From CAG-411 sp045124315 (lineage in GTDB: Bacteria > Bacillota > Clostridia > Lachnospirales > Lachnospiraceae), in NCBI GenBank assembly GCA_045124315.1, contig JBGVLO010000046.1, positions 53,424-117,423 of the forward strand: 64,000 nt of DNA, in the 5' to 3' direction. Shown here piece after piece: positions 42,728 to 51,176 of this stretch. How positions within the stretch are numbered: the stretch's first letter is position 1; each line of letters opens with the position of its first letter. The notes beneath the pieces were generated by a model, which saw nothing but the letters and a program-made list of their open reading frames with translations, was not told the DNA's origin and searched no databases. The position numbers were made by a program, and so were the translations under genes.

Positions 42728-45257
42728 TCACAAAAGCATTTCCTGCTGCCTCAAAAACATTTGCCATAGCGGTAATACCTTTTGTCTCTTTCTTTCCGGT
42801 AATCGGATTGATATACGATACCGTGCTCTCTGTGTATTCTGTAATCAACACAAATGTATTGCTGCTTGTAAGGGCGATAACCGGACGATTTCCACTTACA
42901 AAGTATAACACCTCGTCCAGTGTACAGCCCTTCAGATTCACAACTTCAGCTGTCTCTCCCATGGCTTTTTTCAGCAGGCTGTAAGCGGATTTCTCACTTT
43001 TGCTCATTTCTCTGGTATCCCCATCCACATGAGCATAATTACAAACCATGGCTACACAGGCGCCCTTGGTATTGATCCCATTTTGAGCAGTTATGCTATT
43101 TACATTTCCAATCTGATTATTGGTGTATTTACCAGCTCTCTCATATACAACCTGATTTTTGTCATTTACTACAACGCCCATATAATCCTCAGCAACAGTT
43201 ATGGCTTTTGCAGGATTTGCGTACGCATCCAGTATCACCCCTTCTGCATATACATAATATCTGGAAAGATCTGCTTCCATTCCATCCAGACGAACGATTT
43301 TACTTTCCCGAATCACCGTATTTTTTACATCCGTTACACTTGGAATGCGATCCATAACAGAATTCCCCGCAATGGTAATATAATATTCGGCTAAGTTAGT
43401 CTCAGTATTCTTTTTGATCACATGTTCTCTGGCAATGCTGCCTGCCATCTGATTCTGAATACTGTCACTCTTTTTGTTATCGACAAAGGTACTTCCTACC
43501 TTCTGAACCAGTTTCAGTTTAACTACATCATTTTCCACAGTAGCAGACGATACATACATGTTGCTTCTTTTGTATTCTTTCAGTACCTTTCCTGTCTTAT
43601 CGGAAATACATACTTTGTACATGGGTGTCAGCATGGAACCATCTGCCTGCTCCTTCATATCGCTCTCTTTACTCAATCCATAAACTACATTTTCATCAAT
43701 GGAACCGATCAGAAGAATCCTCTCGTTCTCTTTTGCCTTTATACTTTTTCGATTTTTGTTGTCCAAATTCATAAGTACTACTTCTTTGGACTGACTATCA
43801 TCTGAATTGCTTTGCCATGCCAATAAACCGGACTTTGTAACGAAACAATAATCCCCTTCCGAAACATTTTTTGCAATTACCTTAACTTCTTTTGCTACCG
43901 CATCGTAACAGTAGATTACGTTTTTCACGGAAAAATAAAAGACATCTGCTTCGCTCACATAACAAAAACTGTCTAAATCCTCTTTCAAAATCTGATAGGT
44001 TGTTTCCATGGGAATAAATACCTGTTCTTCCATACGCTTCTCTGCCTCATAGTATTTATACCAGATGACACCTACACATCCCTCATAATCTCCCGTATTC
44101 ATGTAGCCATAAACCATGAAATTAATGTTTCCTTCATCATCCACATTGATAATACGGACATTGTGCTGATCATAAGCTGCTCGCAAATAGTCCTCACTCT
44201 CCCCCTTAAAGGAAAAAACACGAACAGCCGTATTTTCCACAAGAGAATACTTCCAAAGCTCTCCCGCCTGAACAAAAGCCATATGGTGTTCCTCTGGCGA
44301 ATACTCTACCTGTGTGAAAGAAGGATCTGTAATTCCTATTTTAAACTGTTTGGTAGATGTATTGGTATTCTCCATAGAAAATAAGGTATCCATATCTCTG
44401 TCATATTTTAATAAATACATTCTTCCACCGGAATAGCGAACACGTAGAAATTCTTTCACCCTGCAAAGCTGGTTGCCCTCTTTGCTCTTTAATTTCACAT
44501 AGTACTCCATGGAAACCGCCGCAGTTTCTATATTAAATTCCTTTACGGTTGGAACTACCTGTGACACGATTTTCGGCTCTAGATTTCCCCAAGTAACCAT
44601 ATCTGCATTGGAAGTAATATCTACCTTGGCAAAATCATCATTTGAATTGGTGTAAGAAATCTCTAAATATTTGGAAACCTCGTCCATTTTTGATTTATCC
44701 AGCGTATTGTCGTGAAATTCCTTTATAAATTTCATCTTTTCTTTTAAAAAGCTATCTGCACCGTAATATTTAATATGGGTAAAATAATGAATTTTCTTTC
44801 CCTCTTTTGTAACAGCAGTCACTTTAAATGCATACTCTTTTCCCTGCTCAATGGAGGTATCCAAAGTAATGGTAGCAACCTTTCCTTCCTTTGTGTCCTC
44901 TAATACAGAACTTTCACCGTAATCAATCTGTTCATTATCATTCACCTTGCGAAGCTCATATCTGATTTTACGAACACTGGTCTCATTCTCTGCAATCACC
45001 AATTGAAACTGGCGGTCACTTCCCACCGGTGTCATAGACTCCCTGTTAATGGAAGCTTTTAAATTACTGTTGTATCCGTGTAGCACATTGATATCATAGC
45101 CTTGTGTTCTCACTGTCATAACTGGAAAAGTTGGTTCTCTCAAGGAAATACTTTTCACTTTTCCTGCCCCCTTTGTTTCCTTCATTGTGCCGCTGAAAGC
45201 AGTAACCGAACCAAGGAAAACTAAGAGGAAAATTAATACTCTATATACATGCTTCAT
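42714..45257 (-). CDS. large secreted protein, propeller-like, with C39-like C-terminal domain
   Basis: An 847-residue exported protein of unknown function. Signal peptide at 1-22 (MKHVYRVLIFLLVFLGSVTAFSG). Residues about 30-180 contain Fn3-like beta segments; about 300-600 alternate short beta strands with Tyr/Trp/Gly in a propeller-like rhythm (MYLLKYDRDMDTLFS; LWKYSLVENTAVRVFSF; NVIYCYDAVAKEVKVIA). The last 120 residues resemble a papain-like C39 fold: TKGACVAMVCNYA with the Cys, then RPVIALTSSNTFVLITEY and SYINPITGKK, but the His expected before the second strand is not present. It may be a non-catalytic wall-binding relative. ATG 45257 follows AAAGGGTG. Confidence 0.7.
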   Translation of the reverse strand: MKHVYRVLIFLLVFLGSVTAFSGTMKETKGAGKVKSISLREPTFPVMTVRTQGYDINVLHGYNSNLKASINRESMTPVGSDRQFQLVIAENETSVRKIRYELRKVNDNEQIDYGESSVLEDTKEGKVATITLDTSIEQGKEYAFKVTAVTKEGKKIHYFTHIKYYGADSFLKEKMKFIKEFHDNTLDKSKMDEVSKYLEISYTNSNDDFAKVDITSNADMVTWGNLEPKIVSQVVPTVKEFNIETAAVSMEYYVKLKSKEGNQLCRVKEFLRVRYSGGRMYLLKYDRDMDTLFSMENTNTSTKQFKIGITDPSFTQVEYSPEEHHMAFVQAGELWKYSLVENTAVRVFSFKGESEDYLRAAYDQHNVRIINVDDEGNINFMVYGYMNTGDYEGCVGVIWYKYYEAEKRMEEQVFIPMETTYQILKEDLDSFCYVSEADVFYFSVKNVIYCYDAVAKEVKVIAKNVSEGDYCFVTKSGLLAWQSNSDDSQSKEVVLMNLDNKNRKSIKAKENERILLIGSIDENVVYGLSKESDMKEQADGSMLTPMYKVCISDKTGKVLKEYKRSNMYVSSATVENDVVKLKLVQKVGSTFVDNKKSDSIQNQMAGSIAREHVIKKNTETNLAEYYITIAGNSVMDRIPSVTDVKNTVIRESKIVRLDGMEADLSRYYVYAEGVILDAYANPAKAITVAEDYMGVVVNDKNQVVYERAGKYTNNQIGNVNSITAQNGINTKGACVAMVCNYAHVDGDTREMSKSEKSAYSLLKKAMGETAEVVNLKGCTLDEVLYFVSGNRPVIALTSSNTFVLITEYTESTVSYINPITGKKETKGITAMANVFEAAGNAFVSYVQ

Positions 45258-45280
45258 ATTCTGCACCCTTTTCTGTTATT

Positions 45281-46450
45281 TTATTGTTCTCTGAGAAGTT
45301 TTCCCAAAGTAATGTCACAATGAAGAATGTTTGCCATCTGCTCATATTCTTCCCATTTCTTCTTAGAAAAACCATTGTTTTGATTGATGCCCCTGATCAG
45401 CAGGTTCTTAGGAGTATGCTCCATATCGATAAATTCTAATATTTGAGTCTTATAGCCCTGACTTTCCAAAAGATTCGCTCTCTGTGCATCCGTAAACAAA
45501 GCTGCACTTCTCTCTTTTATAATTCCATACTGAAAAATAGAATCCCAGCCTTTGGGTTGTAACTCTTTATTCATCTCATGCTGGCAACATGGAACGGATA
45601 AAATCACTTTTGCATTCCATTTGATTGCTTTGTATAGCGCATAATCTGTAGCTGTATCACAGGCATGAAGAGTGACTACCATATCCACACTGGTCATTCC
45701 CTCATAATCTGCAATGTCTCCTTCTAAAAATACTAAATTGTCATAACCATATTTTTCACTGAGACTGTTGCACTTTCGAATAACATCCTTTTTCAAATCC
45801 AACCCAATAATTCGTACCCGGTATCCCTTTAATTCATGAAGATAGTAATACATGGCAAATGTCAGATAGGATTTCCCACATCCAAAATCTAAAATGGAAA
45901 CTTCTTCCTCTTTTGGTAAAACCGGTAATACATCTTCAATAAATTCCAGGAAACGATTGATCTGCTTGAATTTGTCATAACGGCTTCTGACAATAGTTCC
46001 ATCTTTGTTCATAACCCCAAGATCGATTAAGAACGGAACAGGAATTTCCTCTTTTAATATATAGTTTTTCACACGGTTATGGGAAAGATCCATCTTAAAT
46101 TCCTGTGGAGCAGCCACTTTTTTCTTTCGTTTAATGGTTGCTTTTCCCTTTTTACTCACTAAAACCGTTGCTTCTTCAAACTTTGTTTTAATCTGCGCCT
46201 GCTTAAATTGTACTTGTTCCGAAGCAAACCATTGTCCTGCCTGCTCTAACAATTGCTCCTTATCCAGATTCTCGTGAAACACCTGTTTTCCAATGTATTT
46301 CGTCACCTGGAATTTTAGCGTATCTTTTAACAACAACGGACGGATCTTAATCTTTGTAATCCCATCTTTTTTCACGGAATTACTGAGTACTGCCTCTATC
46401 AAATCTATATTAAATAACTCTTGCATCGTATCTTTTATCTTTTCACTCAT
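45281..46450 (-). CDS. SAM-dependent methyltransferase (Methyltransf_32-like)
   Basis: A 389-residue protein. The N-terminal 150 residues are mixed alpha/beta and Lys-rich (KKGKATIKRKKK), possibly nucleic-acid binding. The C-terminal half is a methyltransferase core with DFGCGKSYLTFAMYYYL (motif I), IIGLDLKKDVI, FLEGDIADY and TLHACDTATDYAL, then VPCCQHEMN. This resembles the eukaryotic-like Methyltransf_32 group linked to RNA or tRNA modification. Substrate unknown. It is followed 23 bases later by the large secreted protein, which suggests one transcript but no obvious shared role. Confidence 0.8.
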   Translation of the reverse strand: MSEKIKDTMQELFNIDLIEAVLSNSVKKDGITKIKIRPLLLKDTLKFQVTKYIGKQVFHENLDKEQLLEQAGQWFASEQVQFKQAQIKTKFEEATVLVSKKGKATIKRKKKVAAPQEFKMDLSHNRVKNYILKEEIPVPFLIDLGVMNKDGTIVRSRYDKFKQINRFLEFIEDVLPVLPKEEEVSILDFGCGKSYLTFAMYYYLHELKGYRVRIIGLDLKKDVIRKCNSLSEKYGYDNLVFLEGDIADYEGMTSVDMVVTLHACDTATDYALYKAIKWNAKVILSVPCCQHEMNKELQPKGWDSIFQYGIIKERSAALFTDAQRANLLESQGYKTQILEFIDMEHTPKNLLIRGINQNNGFSKKKWEEYEQMANILHCDITLGKLLREQ

Positions 46451-46571
46451 AGGATATCCTCTCAGTTACTCTACTTTTCTACATAGGTCACCCCATATTT
46501 TAACACCACTCTCTAAGGAATAGCAAGACCTTGGGAACATTTCCATGCAAATTGCATACAATTTAATAACT

Positions 46572-46592
46572 GTAACAATTTGCAATTGTTAC
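46572..46592. repeat. GTAAC-ended perfect palindrome
   Basis: GTAACAATT-TGC-AATTGTTAC in the divergent region between the methyltransferase and the 160-residue gene. It could be a repeat remnant or an operator. Confidence 0.5.
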
Positions 46593-46691
46593 TATGCACA
46601 GATTTCTACGAAATTCCTGTACACACAACTGTCAGGCACCTGCGTATGCCACAAGGATGTCATCACTTTATCAATTTATAGGAGGTTTTTC

Positions 46692-47174
46692 ATGGAGCCT
46701 TATAACCAGGAACCCGGATATGTTTTTTTCGCACCAGATACCCACGAACTTACCACTGTACAATTACCAGATGAACCCCTCACAACCACGCTAAAAAATC
46801 ATCTCTCTTCTATGATACCGGAAGCACTCCCAATTATGAAACAGACCATCCAGTCTGCCTGTGAACAATTAGATTATCCCGGAAGCTTTCTCCACGATGC
46901 TTATCCGGACAAAATAAGCTTTCACTGTCTGGGAGACCAGATATACGATGAAATTTCCAACCGATTAAGTTCCTCCTACATCCATTCCAGCGCCATCCAC
47001 AATACCTTCCATCCACATCTTCCTACTTGTACCCAGCCCTGTGGCTCACCTTTTTGCCCGCCACCTCCGAAACCTTGGGGGTCCCGGGAAGAACCTAATG
47101 TTCTGAGGGCACTGGTTTACACTTCTCTGATCGAAGAAATCTGCAAAAGAAGACGACGCAAATCCTGGCACTGA
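46692..47174 (+). CDS. hypothetical protein with Cys/Pro-rich segment
   Basis: A 160-residue protein of unknown function with a strong TAGGAGG ribosome site 7 bases before the ATG. The first 100 residues look like a soluble helical domain (LKNHLSSMIPEALPIMKQTIQSACEQLDY). A compact segment CTQPCGSPFCPPPPKPWG (about 116-133) is unusual; His residues precede it (HNTFHPHLP). The tail is basic (ICKRRRRKSWH). Such Cys/Pro/His segments occur in spore coat proteins, but that is only a resemblance. It ends at a bidirectional terminator. Confidence 0.7.
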   Translation: MEPYNQEPGYVFFAPDTHELTTVQLPDEPLTTTLKNHLSSMIPEALPIMKQTIQSACEQLDYPGSFLHDAYPDKISFHCLGDQIYDEISNRLSSSYIHSSAIHNTFHPHLPTCTQPCGSPFCPPPPKPWGSREEPNVLRALVYTSLIEEICKRRRRKSWH

Positions 47175-47220
47175 TGTAGTAAAATCTACTGCACATAGGA
47201 GACGCACTTTCCTATAGTAC

Positions 47221-47265
47221 AAAAACAGGCAGATCCTTTGTAGGACCTGCCTGTTTCTCTTTTTC
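47221..47265. terminator. bidirectional terminator
   Basis: AAACAGGCAG / CTGCCTGTTT arms with flanking A- and T-runs, between the plus-strand hypothetical gene and the minus-strand ANTAR gene. Confidence 0.75.
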
Positions 47266-47298
47266 TTATATCATGATATCAGACCTTTTTCCCGGGTA

Positions 47299-47841
47299 TC
47301 ATATTATATCCTGCATGCTCAATACCATCTCTGCCACTTCCACCAATGCAGTTCCTGCATCCATACTGGTCTTTTGCAGATAATAATGGGCTTCCTCCTC
47401 TGACATATGATTTCGTTCCATTAATACTGACTTTGCACGCTCTATAATTGCTTTGTCTGCCGCTTTGCGTTCCAACTTTTTTTTCTTTTTCTTTTGCTTC
47501 TCATATCGATAGGAAATCATATTCAAAGTTTCGATGAGCTCTCTCATGCGAAGAGGCATTTCCACGCAGACAATACTATTATTGTAACAGTTGTCTAATT
47601 TAGCTTTTGAAGCCATTAATAGAAGTTCGAATCCTTTTGGCAAATATTCGTACAAATCCGCATAATACATATCCATCAATTTGTATCCGGAAATGATCAA
47701 CCCTCCGTCCAATTCATTTGCCTTACTGATCGCCTGGGCTCCAGTTGTAGTTGCCAGAACAACATCAAATCCCTGTTTTACAATGGCATTCATAATATTC
47801 TTGGCATCCTGTATCTTTGGAAAAACAACAATAATCTGCAA
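47299..47841 (-). CDS. ANTAR-domain antiterminator with pseudo-receiver
   Basis: A 180-residue AmiR/NasT-like protein. The N-terminal 105 residues fold like a response-regulator receiver, but the phospho-Asp position at the end of strand 3 reads LIISGYKLMD (Ser51/Gly52), and the acidic pair at strand 1 is replaced by PKI. The switch Lys is kept (MASK, Lys79). So control by phosphorylation is unlikely. A Lys-rich linker leads into the ANTAR domain (about 126-176; AIIERAKSVLMERNHMSEEEAHYYLQKTSM), which binds paired hairpins in leader RNA and prevents termination. It lies 27 bases after the GS-like gene. In Clostridia such regulators sit beside glnA. Confidence 0.88.
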   Translation of the reverse strand: MQIIVVFPKIQDAKNIMNAIVKQGFDVVLATTTGAQAISKANELDGGLIISGYKLMDMYYADLYEYLPKGFELLLMASKAKLDNCYNNSIVCVEMPLRMRELIETLNMISYRYEKQKKKKKKLERKAADKAIIERAKSVLMERNHMSEEEAHYYLQKTSMDAGTALVEVAEMVLSMQDII

Positions 47842-47868
47842 CCAAAGCCCACCTCCTTTTTCTATTAC

Positions 47869-49173
47869 TTAAATTCGATTGAGATATTTATCTACTTCCC
47901 ACTTTGTTACTTCCTCACAATAGCGGTTCCATTCTTCTTTTTTTGCTTCGATATAACTTTTTGATATATGCTCTCCTAGGACATTCTGTAAATAGAAATC
48001 CTTCTCAAATGCCTTAATGGCATCTTCCAAAGTCTTTGGCATAGTCTTGTCACTATATATTGTCTGCTGATCATCCATATCCGGTGCAGAAAGGTTTCTT
48101 TTAATTCCATCTAATCCTGCTGCAAGACATACGGCTAACACTAAATATGGATTAGAAGCAGAATCTGGGTTTCTAAACTCTATTTTTACACCACTTTTTT
48201 TCTTGCAGTTCATACGAATCATAGCATCCCTGTCATGTAGAGAACAGCTGATTTTTAATGGCGCATTATATCCCGGTACAAACCGTTTGTATGAATTTAC
48301 AATTGGATTGTTGATCAATGTCATCCCTTCCATATGGGAAAGCAAACCTGCCATAAAGGATCTTGCCGTATCACTAATGTTATTTGGATCATTTTCATCC
48401 TCAAATACATTCTTTCCATCTTTTGTCAAAGCAAAAGCAAGCTTCATGGCAGAACCCTGCAAGTCTCTTCTAGGCTTTGGCATAAATGTAGCATGTACTC
48501 CATGACGCTTGGCAACAATTCTGACTACCATCTTGAATGTCACAATGTTGTTGGCTGTATTCATGGCTGTATCTGCCGAAAAACCAATTCCATGCTGTGC
48601 CACTTCTGATGCATGATAAGAGGACTCTACTTCAAAATCCATATCTTCTAAGAACAATACCGCTTCTCTTCTGGCATTCTGTCCCTGATCGATCGGTCCA
48701 ATGTCGTAAAATTCGCCCTTCTCCTGAGTAGTTACGGTAGGTTCTCCGTTCTCTGTGGTATCAAATAAGAAAAACTCACAATTTGGTTGTACGATAAATT
48801 CATATCCCATCTCTTTGGCTTCATCCAGCACTTTCTGCAATACATATCTAGAATCATCTTCAAAAGGAGTTCCATCTTCGTATACCACATCACACAACAA
48901 TCTTGCAACTTTCCCCTGCTGTGGTCTCCATGGAAAAATCGTAAAAGTATCCAACTGTGGTTTTAAAAACAACTCTCTCATGTCCTTTGCCATATATCCT
49001 TCTAAGGCTGCTCCGTCAAACATACAATCATTGTTTAATACTTTCTCAAGCTGACTAGTAGTCACCGCCAAATTTTTCAAGGTACCATATATATCCACAA
49101 ACTGAAGACGAATAAACTCTACATCTTCCTCTTCCACCATATCAATAATATCCTGCTTTGTATATTTACTCAT
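47869..49173 (-). CDS. glutamine-synthetase-like protein with altered catalytic residues
   Basis: A 434-residue homologue of GSI-alpha glutamine synthetase over its full length (FIRLQFVDIYGTLKN, MFDGAALEGY, HATFMPKP, NSYKRFVPGY, NPYLVLAVCLAAGLDGI). Catalytic and metal positions differ from the family (E. coli numbers): Glu129 is Asn (PNCEFF), Glu220 is Gly (AQHGIGF), His269 is Lys (QGSAMK in place of GSGMH), and the flap Glu327 is Asn (GYNAP). Glu212 may survive only if a two-residue shift is allowed. Arg339, Arg344 and Glu357 remain. It probably does not make glutamine; it could sense ligands or ligate another substrate. Start Met-Ser-Lys has AGGAGA 6 bases upstream. Downstream is the ANTAR gene. 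Confidence 0.88.
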   Translation of the reverse strand: MSKYTKQDIIDMVEEEDVEFIRLQFVDIYGTLKNLAVTTSQLEKVLNNDCMFDGAALEGYMAKDMRELFLKPQLDTFTIFPWRPQQGKVARLLCDVVYEDGTPFEDDSRYVLQKVLDEAKEMGYEFIVQPNCEFFLFDTTENGEPTVTTQEKGEFYDIGPIDQGQNARREAVLFLEDMDFEVESSYHASEVAQHGIGFSADTAMNTANNIVTFKMVVRIVAKRHGVHATFMPKPRRDLQGSAMKLAFALTKDGKNVFEDENDPNNISDTARSFMAGLLSHMEGMTLINNPIVNSYKRFVPGYNAPLKISCSLHDRDAMIRMNCKKKSGVKIEFRNPDSASNPYLVLAVCLAAGLDGIKRNLSAPDMDDQQTIYSDKTMPKTLEDAIKAFEKDFYLQNVLGEHISKSYIEAKKEEWNRYCEEVTKWEVDKYLNRI

Positions 49174-49189
49174 TTCCATTCTCCTATTC

Positions 49190-49978
49190 TTATACGAAAC
49201 CTAAATGGGCTAATGCGTGGGCAACCCCTTCATCTTCTACATTTTTTGTAACAAAACTAACCTGTTCTTTTACTGCAGGCTTGCTATTTCCCATCGCTAC
49301 ACTAATTCCTGCACATTCCAACATTGCCAGATCATTGGCACTATCGCCAATGGCAACGGTGTGTTCTTTTTCCATACCTAAATGCTCCACCAGCAACTCT
49401 ATTCCTGTGGCTTTGCTATATCCTTTTGGTATTACTTCATAAAAATCAGAAGCTCGTTTTATAAACATAAATTCCTGTTTCAATGCCTTATGAAACTCTT
49501 CGAAATCACTATCCTCGTTCAACCATATACTCATTTTCTGAAATTCCGGATTTTTTTCCTCCCAGAAACGACTCTTTTGATTGACTTCTTCTCCAAAAAA
49601 CTTTTTCACCAGAAGTAATTTCTCATTGGAAGTTTTCTTAGATACATAAAAATATTCTTCCCCTTCCAATAATGCGTCTATTTTACAAGAGGTTATCAAT
49701 GAAATTATCTTCTTTGCCTTCTCTCCCTCTATATTCTCTTTCACTAAATTCTTGCCCTTGTATGTAACATAAGTTCCACACCCACAAACAACTCCATCAA
49801 ATCCAACTTCCATAACCTTTGGATCCAATTCTGCATAACTTCTACCTGTGTTCAAAAATGCAAGATGGCCATTTTTTCTTGCTTCTTTTACAGCTTCTTT
49901 GGTTCCATTGGAAATTTTACCTGTTCTTTCATCCAACAAAGTACCATCAATGTCAAAAAATAACAAATGTGATTTCAC
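49190..49978 (-). CDS. HAD-superfamily phosphatase, Cof type
   Basis: A 262-residue HAD hydrolase: motif I FFDIDGTLLDE, motif II LNTGRSYAE, Lys in KATGIELL, and motif IV AIGDSANDLAML. The C2B cap places it with the Cof/YkrA sugar-phosphate and nucleotide phosphatases; substrate unknown. The start is GTG with AAAGGATG upstream. It lies 16 bases ahead of the GS-like gene, and there is one promoter upstream of it, so HAD, GS-like and ANTAR genes appear to form an operon. Confidence 0.85.
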   Translation of the reverse strand: MKSHLLFFDIDGTLLDERTGKISNGTKEAVKEARKNGHLAFLNTGRSYAELDPKVMEVGFDGVVCGCGTYVTYKGKNLVKENIEGEKAKKIISLITSCKIDALLEGEEYFYVSKKTSNEKLLLVKKFFGEEVNQKSRFWEEKNPEFQKMSIWLNEDSDFEEFHKALKQEFMFIKRASDFYEVIPKGYSKATGIELLVEHLGMEKEHTVAIGDSANDLAMLECAGISVAMGNSKPAVKEQVSFVTKNVEDEGVAHALAHLGFV

Positions 49979-50030
49979 AAATACTCATCCTTTCCATCTT
50001 AACAGCCTTTTTGGTTTATGCAGCCCTTTT

Positions 50031-50058
50031 ATTTTAACACATCTTTTTTTCTTAGCAA
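50031..50058 (-). promoter_or_regulatory. promoter of the HAD / GS-like / ANTAR operon
   Basis: TTGCTA, 16 bases, TAAAAT on the minus strand; transcription would start about 45 bases before the GTG. Confidence 0.6.
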
Positions 50059-50060
50059 AG

Positions 50061-50079
50061 TTTTGTCGTTTCGACAAAA
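50061..50079. promoter_or_regulatory. perfect operator-like palindrome
   Basis: TTTTGTCG and CGACAAAA around TTT, two bases upstream of the -35 box of the HAD / GS-like / ANTAR promoter. A site for an activator or repressor. Confidence 0.5.
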
Positions 50080-50204
50080 TTCGCCATTTTTTCTTTTTAA
50101 AAATGCGGGCAATCCCTTATAAATCAAGGCTTTATGCTTTTGCGCTCTTTTATTAACCATTTAATACCATTATGGTAATTTTTACCTATTGTGTTCTTTT
50201 TTTA

Positions 50205-50245
50205 ATACATGTGCCCTGATTTTCTTCTAATCAGGGCACATGTAT
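50205..50245. other. perfect 17-bp stem-loop downstream of uppP
   Basis: ATACATGTGCCCTGATT pairs with its inverted copy around a 7-base loop. It lies 35 bases past the uppP stop. On the minus strand an A-run, not a T-run, follows, so it is a 3' stabiliser or a Rho-independent variant rather than a standard terminator. The rest of 50080-50279 shows no gene. Confidence 0.6.
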
Positions 50246-50279
50246 AATAGAAAATCTGCTATTTCATGCATTCTCATTT

Positions 50280-51176
50280 TTATAAGGCAAAGTACAACAA
50301 TACCATGGCACCTAATACAATACGATACCAACCAAAGACCTTAAAGTCATGTTTCTTAATATATCCCATAAGGAACTTAATAGAAACTATGGAAACTACA
50401 AAAGCAGTCACCATTCCAATGAGCAACACGATCAACTCATCACCGGTAAATGCAAATCCGTGTTTTACAAGCTTCAAGGCACTGGCACCAAACATAACCG
50501 GAATTCCCAGGAAGAAGGTAAACTCTGCAGCCACTTCTCTTGATACTCCCAATAACATTGCACCAATAATAGTAGAACCGGAACGGGAAGTTCCTGGAAC
50601 CAAGGATAACAACTGGAACAATCCTATAAACAATGCAGTCTGAAAGGTCACATCCTTTAATGCTGTAATTTGAGGATCTTTTCCTTTGTTCTTCATCTCT
50701 AATATGATAAAAATGATACCATACAAAATTAACATACAGGCAACCACATATGCATTCATCAAGTGGGCATCCAACCAGTCGTCAAACGGCAATCCAACCA
50801 CGATCGCAGGCAGACAAGCTACAACAATCTTCAGCCACAGAACAATCTTATCCATAAAACAAAAGTTATTGCAGAATGTCTGAAAACTTTTCATTACACC
50901 TTCCTCAGCCTCTTTTACAAACCAGCTTTTCTTTGGTGCTCTTTTTCTGTGAAACGGCCATAACTTGTTCCAATACAGCACAACAACTGCAAGAATTGCT
51001 CCCAACTGAATGACCACGTCAAACATTTCCATAAAATCTTCGTCTTGGTTTAATTTAATAAATTCATTTACCAATATTAAATGTCCTGTACTACTAATTG
51101 GCAACCACTCTGTAATTCCTTCCACAATTCCCAATAAAAGTGTCTTTAGAATTTCAATCAAATCTAATATTAACAT
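50280..51176 (-). CDS. uppP: undecaprenyl-diphosphatase
   Basis: Integral membrane enzyme (BacA type) that recycles the lipid carrier for wall and surface polymers; overproduction gives bacitracin resistance in known members. At 298 residues the signature motifs are present: LLLGIVEGITEWLPISSTGHLIL (catalytic Glu region) and LVPGTSRSGSTIIGAMLLG (PGxSRSGxT). About eight membrane segments. Its start codon overlaps the truA stop by 7 bases (ATGTTAA), so translation is coupled. Confidence 0.96.
   Translation of the reverse strand: MLILDLIEILKTLLLGIVEGITEWLPISSTGHLILVNEFIKLNQDEDFMEMFDVVIQLGAILAVVVLYWNKLWPFHRKRAPKKSWFVKEAEEGVMKSFQTFCNNFCFMDKIVLWLKIVVACLPAIVVGLPFDDWLDAHLMNAYVVACMLILYGIIFIILEMKNKGKDPQITALKDVTFQTALFIGLFQLLSLVPGTSRSGSTIIGAMLLGVSREVAAEFTFFLGIPVMFGASALKLVKHGFAFTGDELIVLLIGMVTAFVVSIVSIKFLMGYIKKHDFKVFGWYRIVLGAMVLLYFAL

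Noticed and set aside
47618..47636. GTTCGAATCC, like a tRNA T-arm
   Set aside because: It is inside the ANTAR coding region and no acceptor stem or anticodon arm fits around it.
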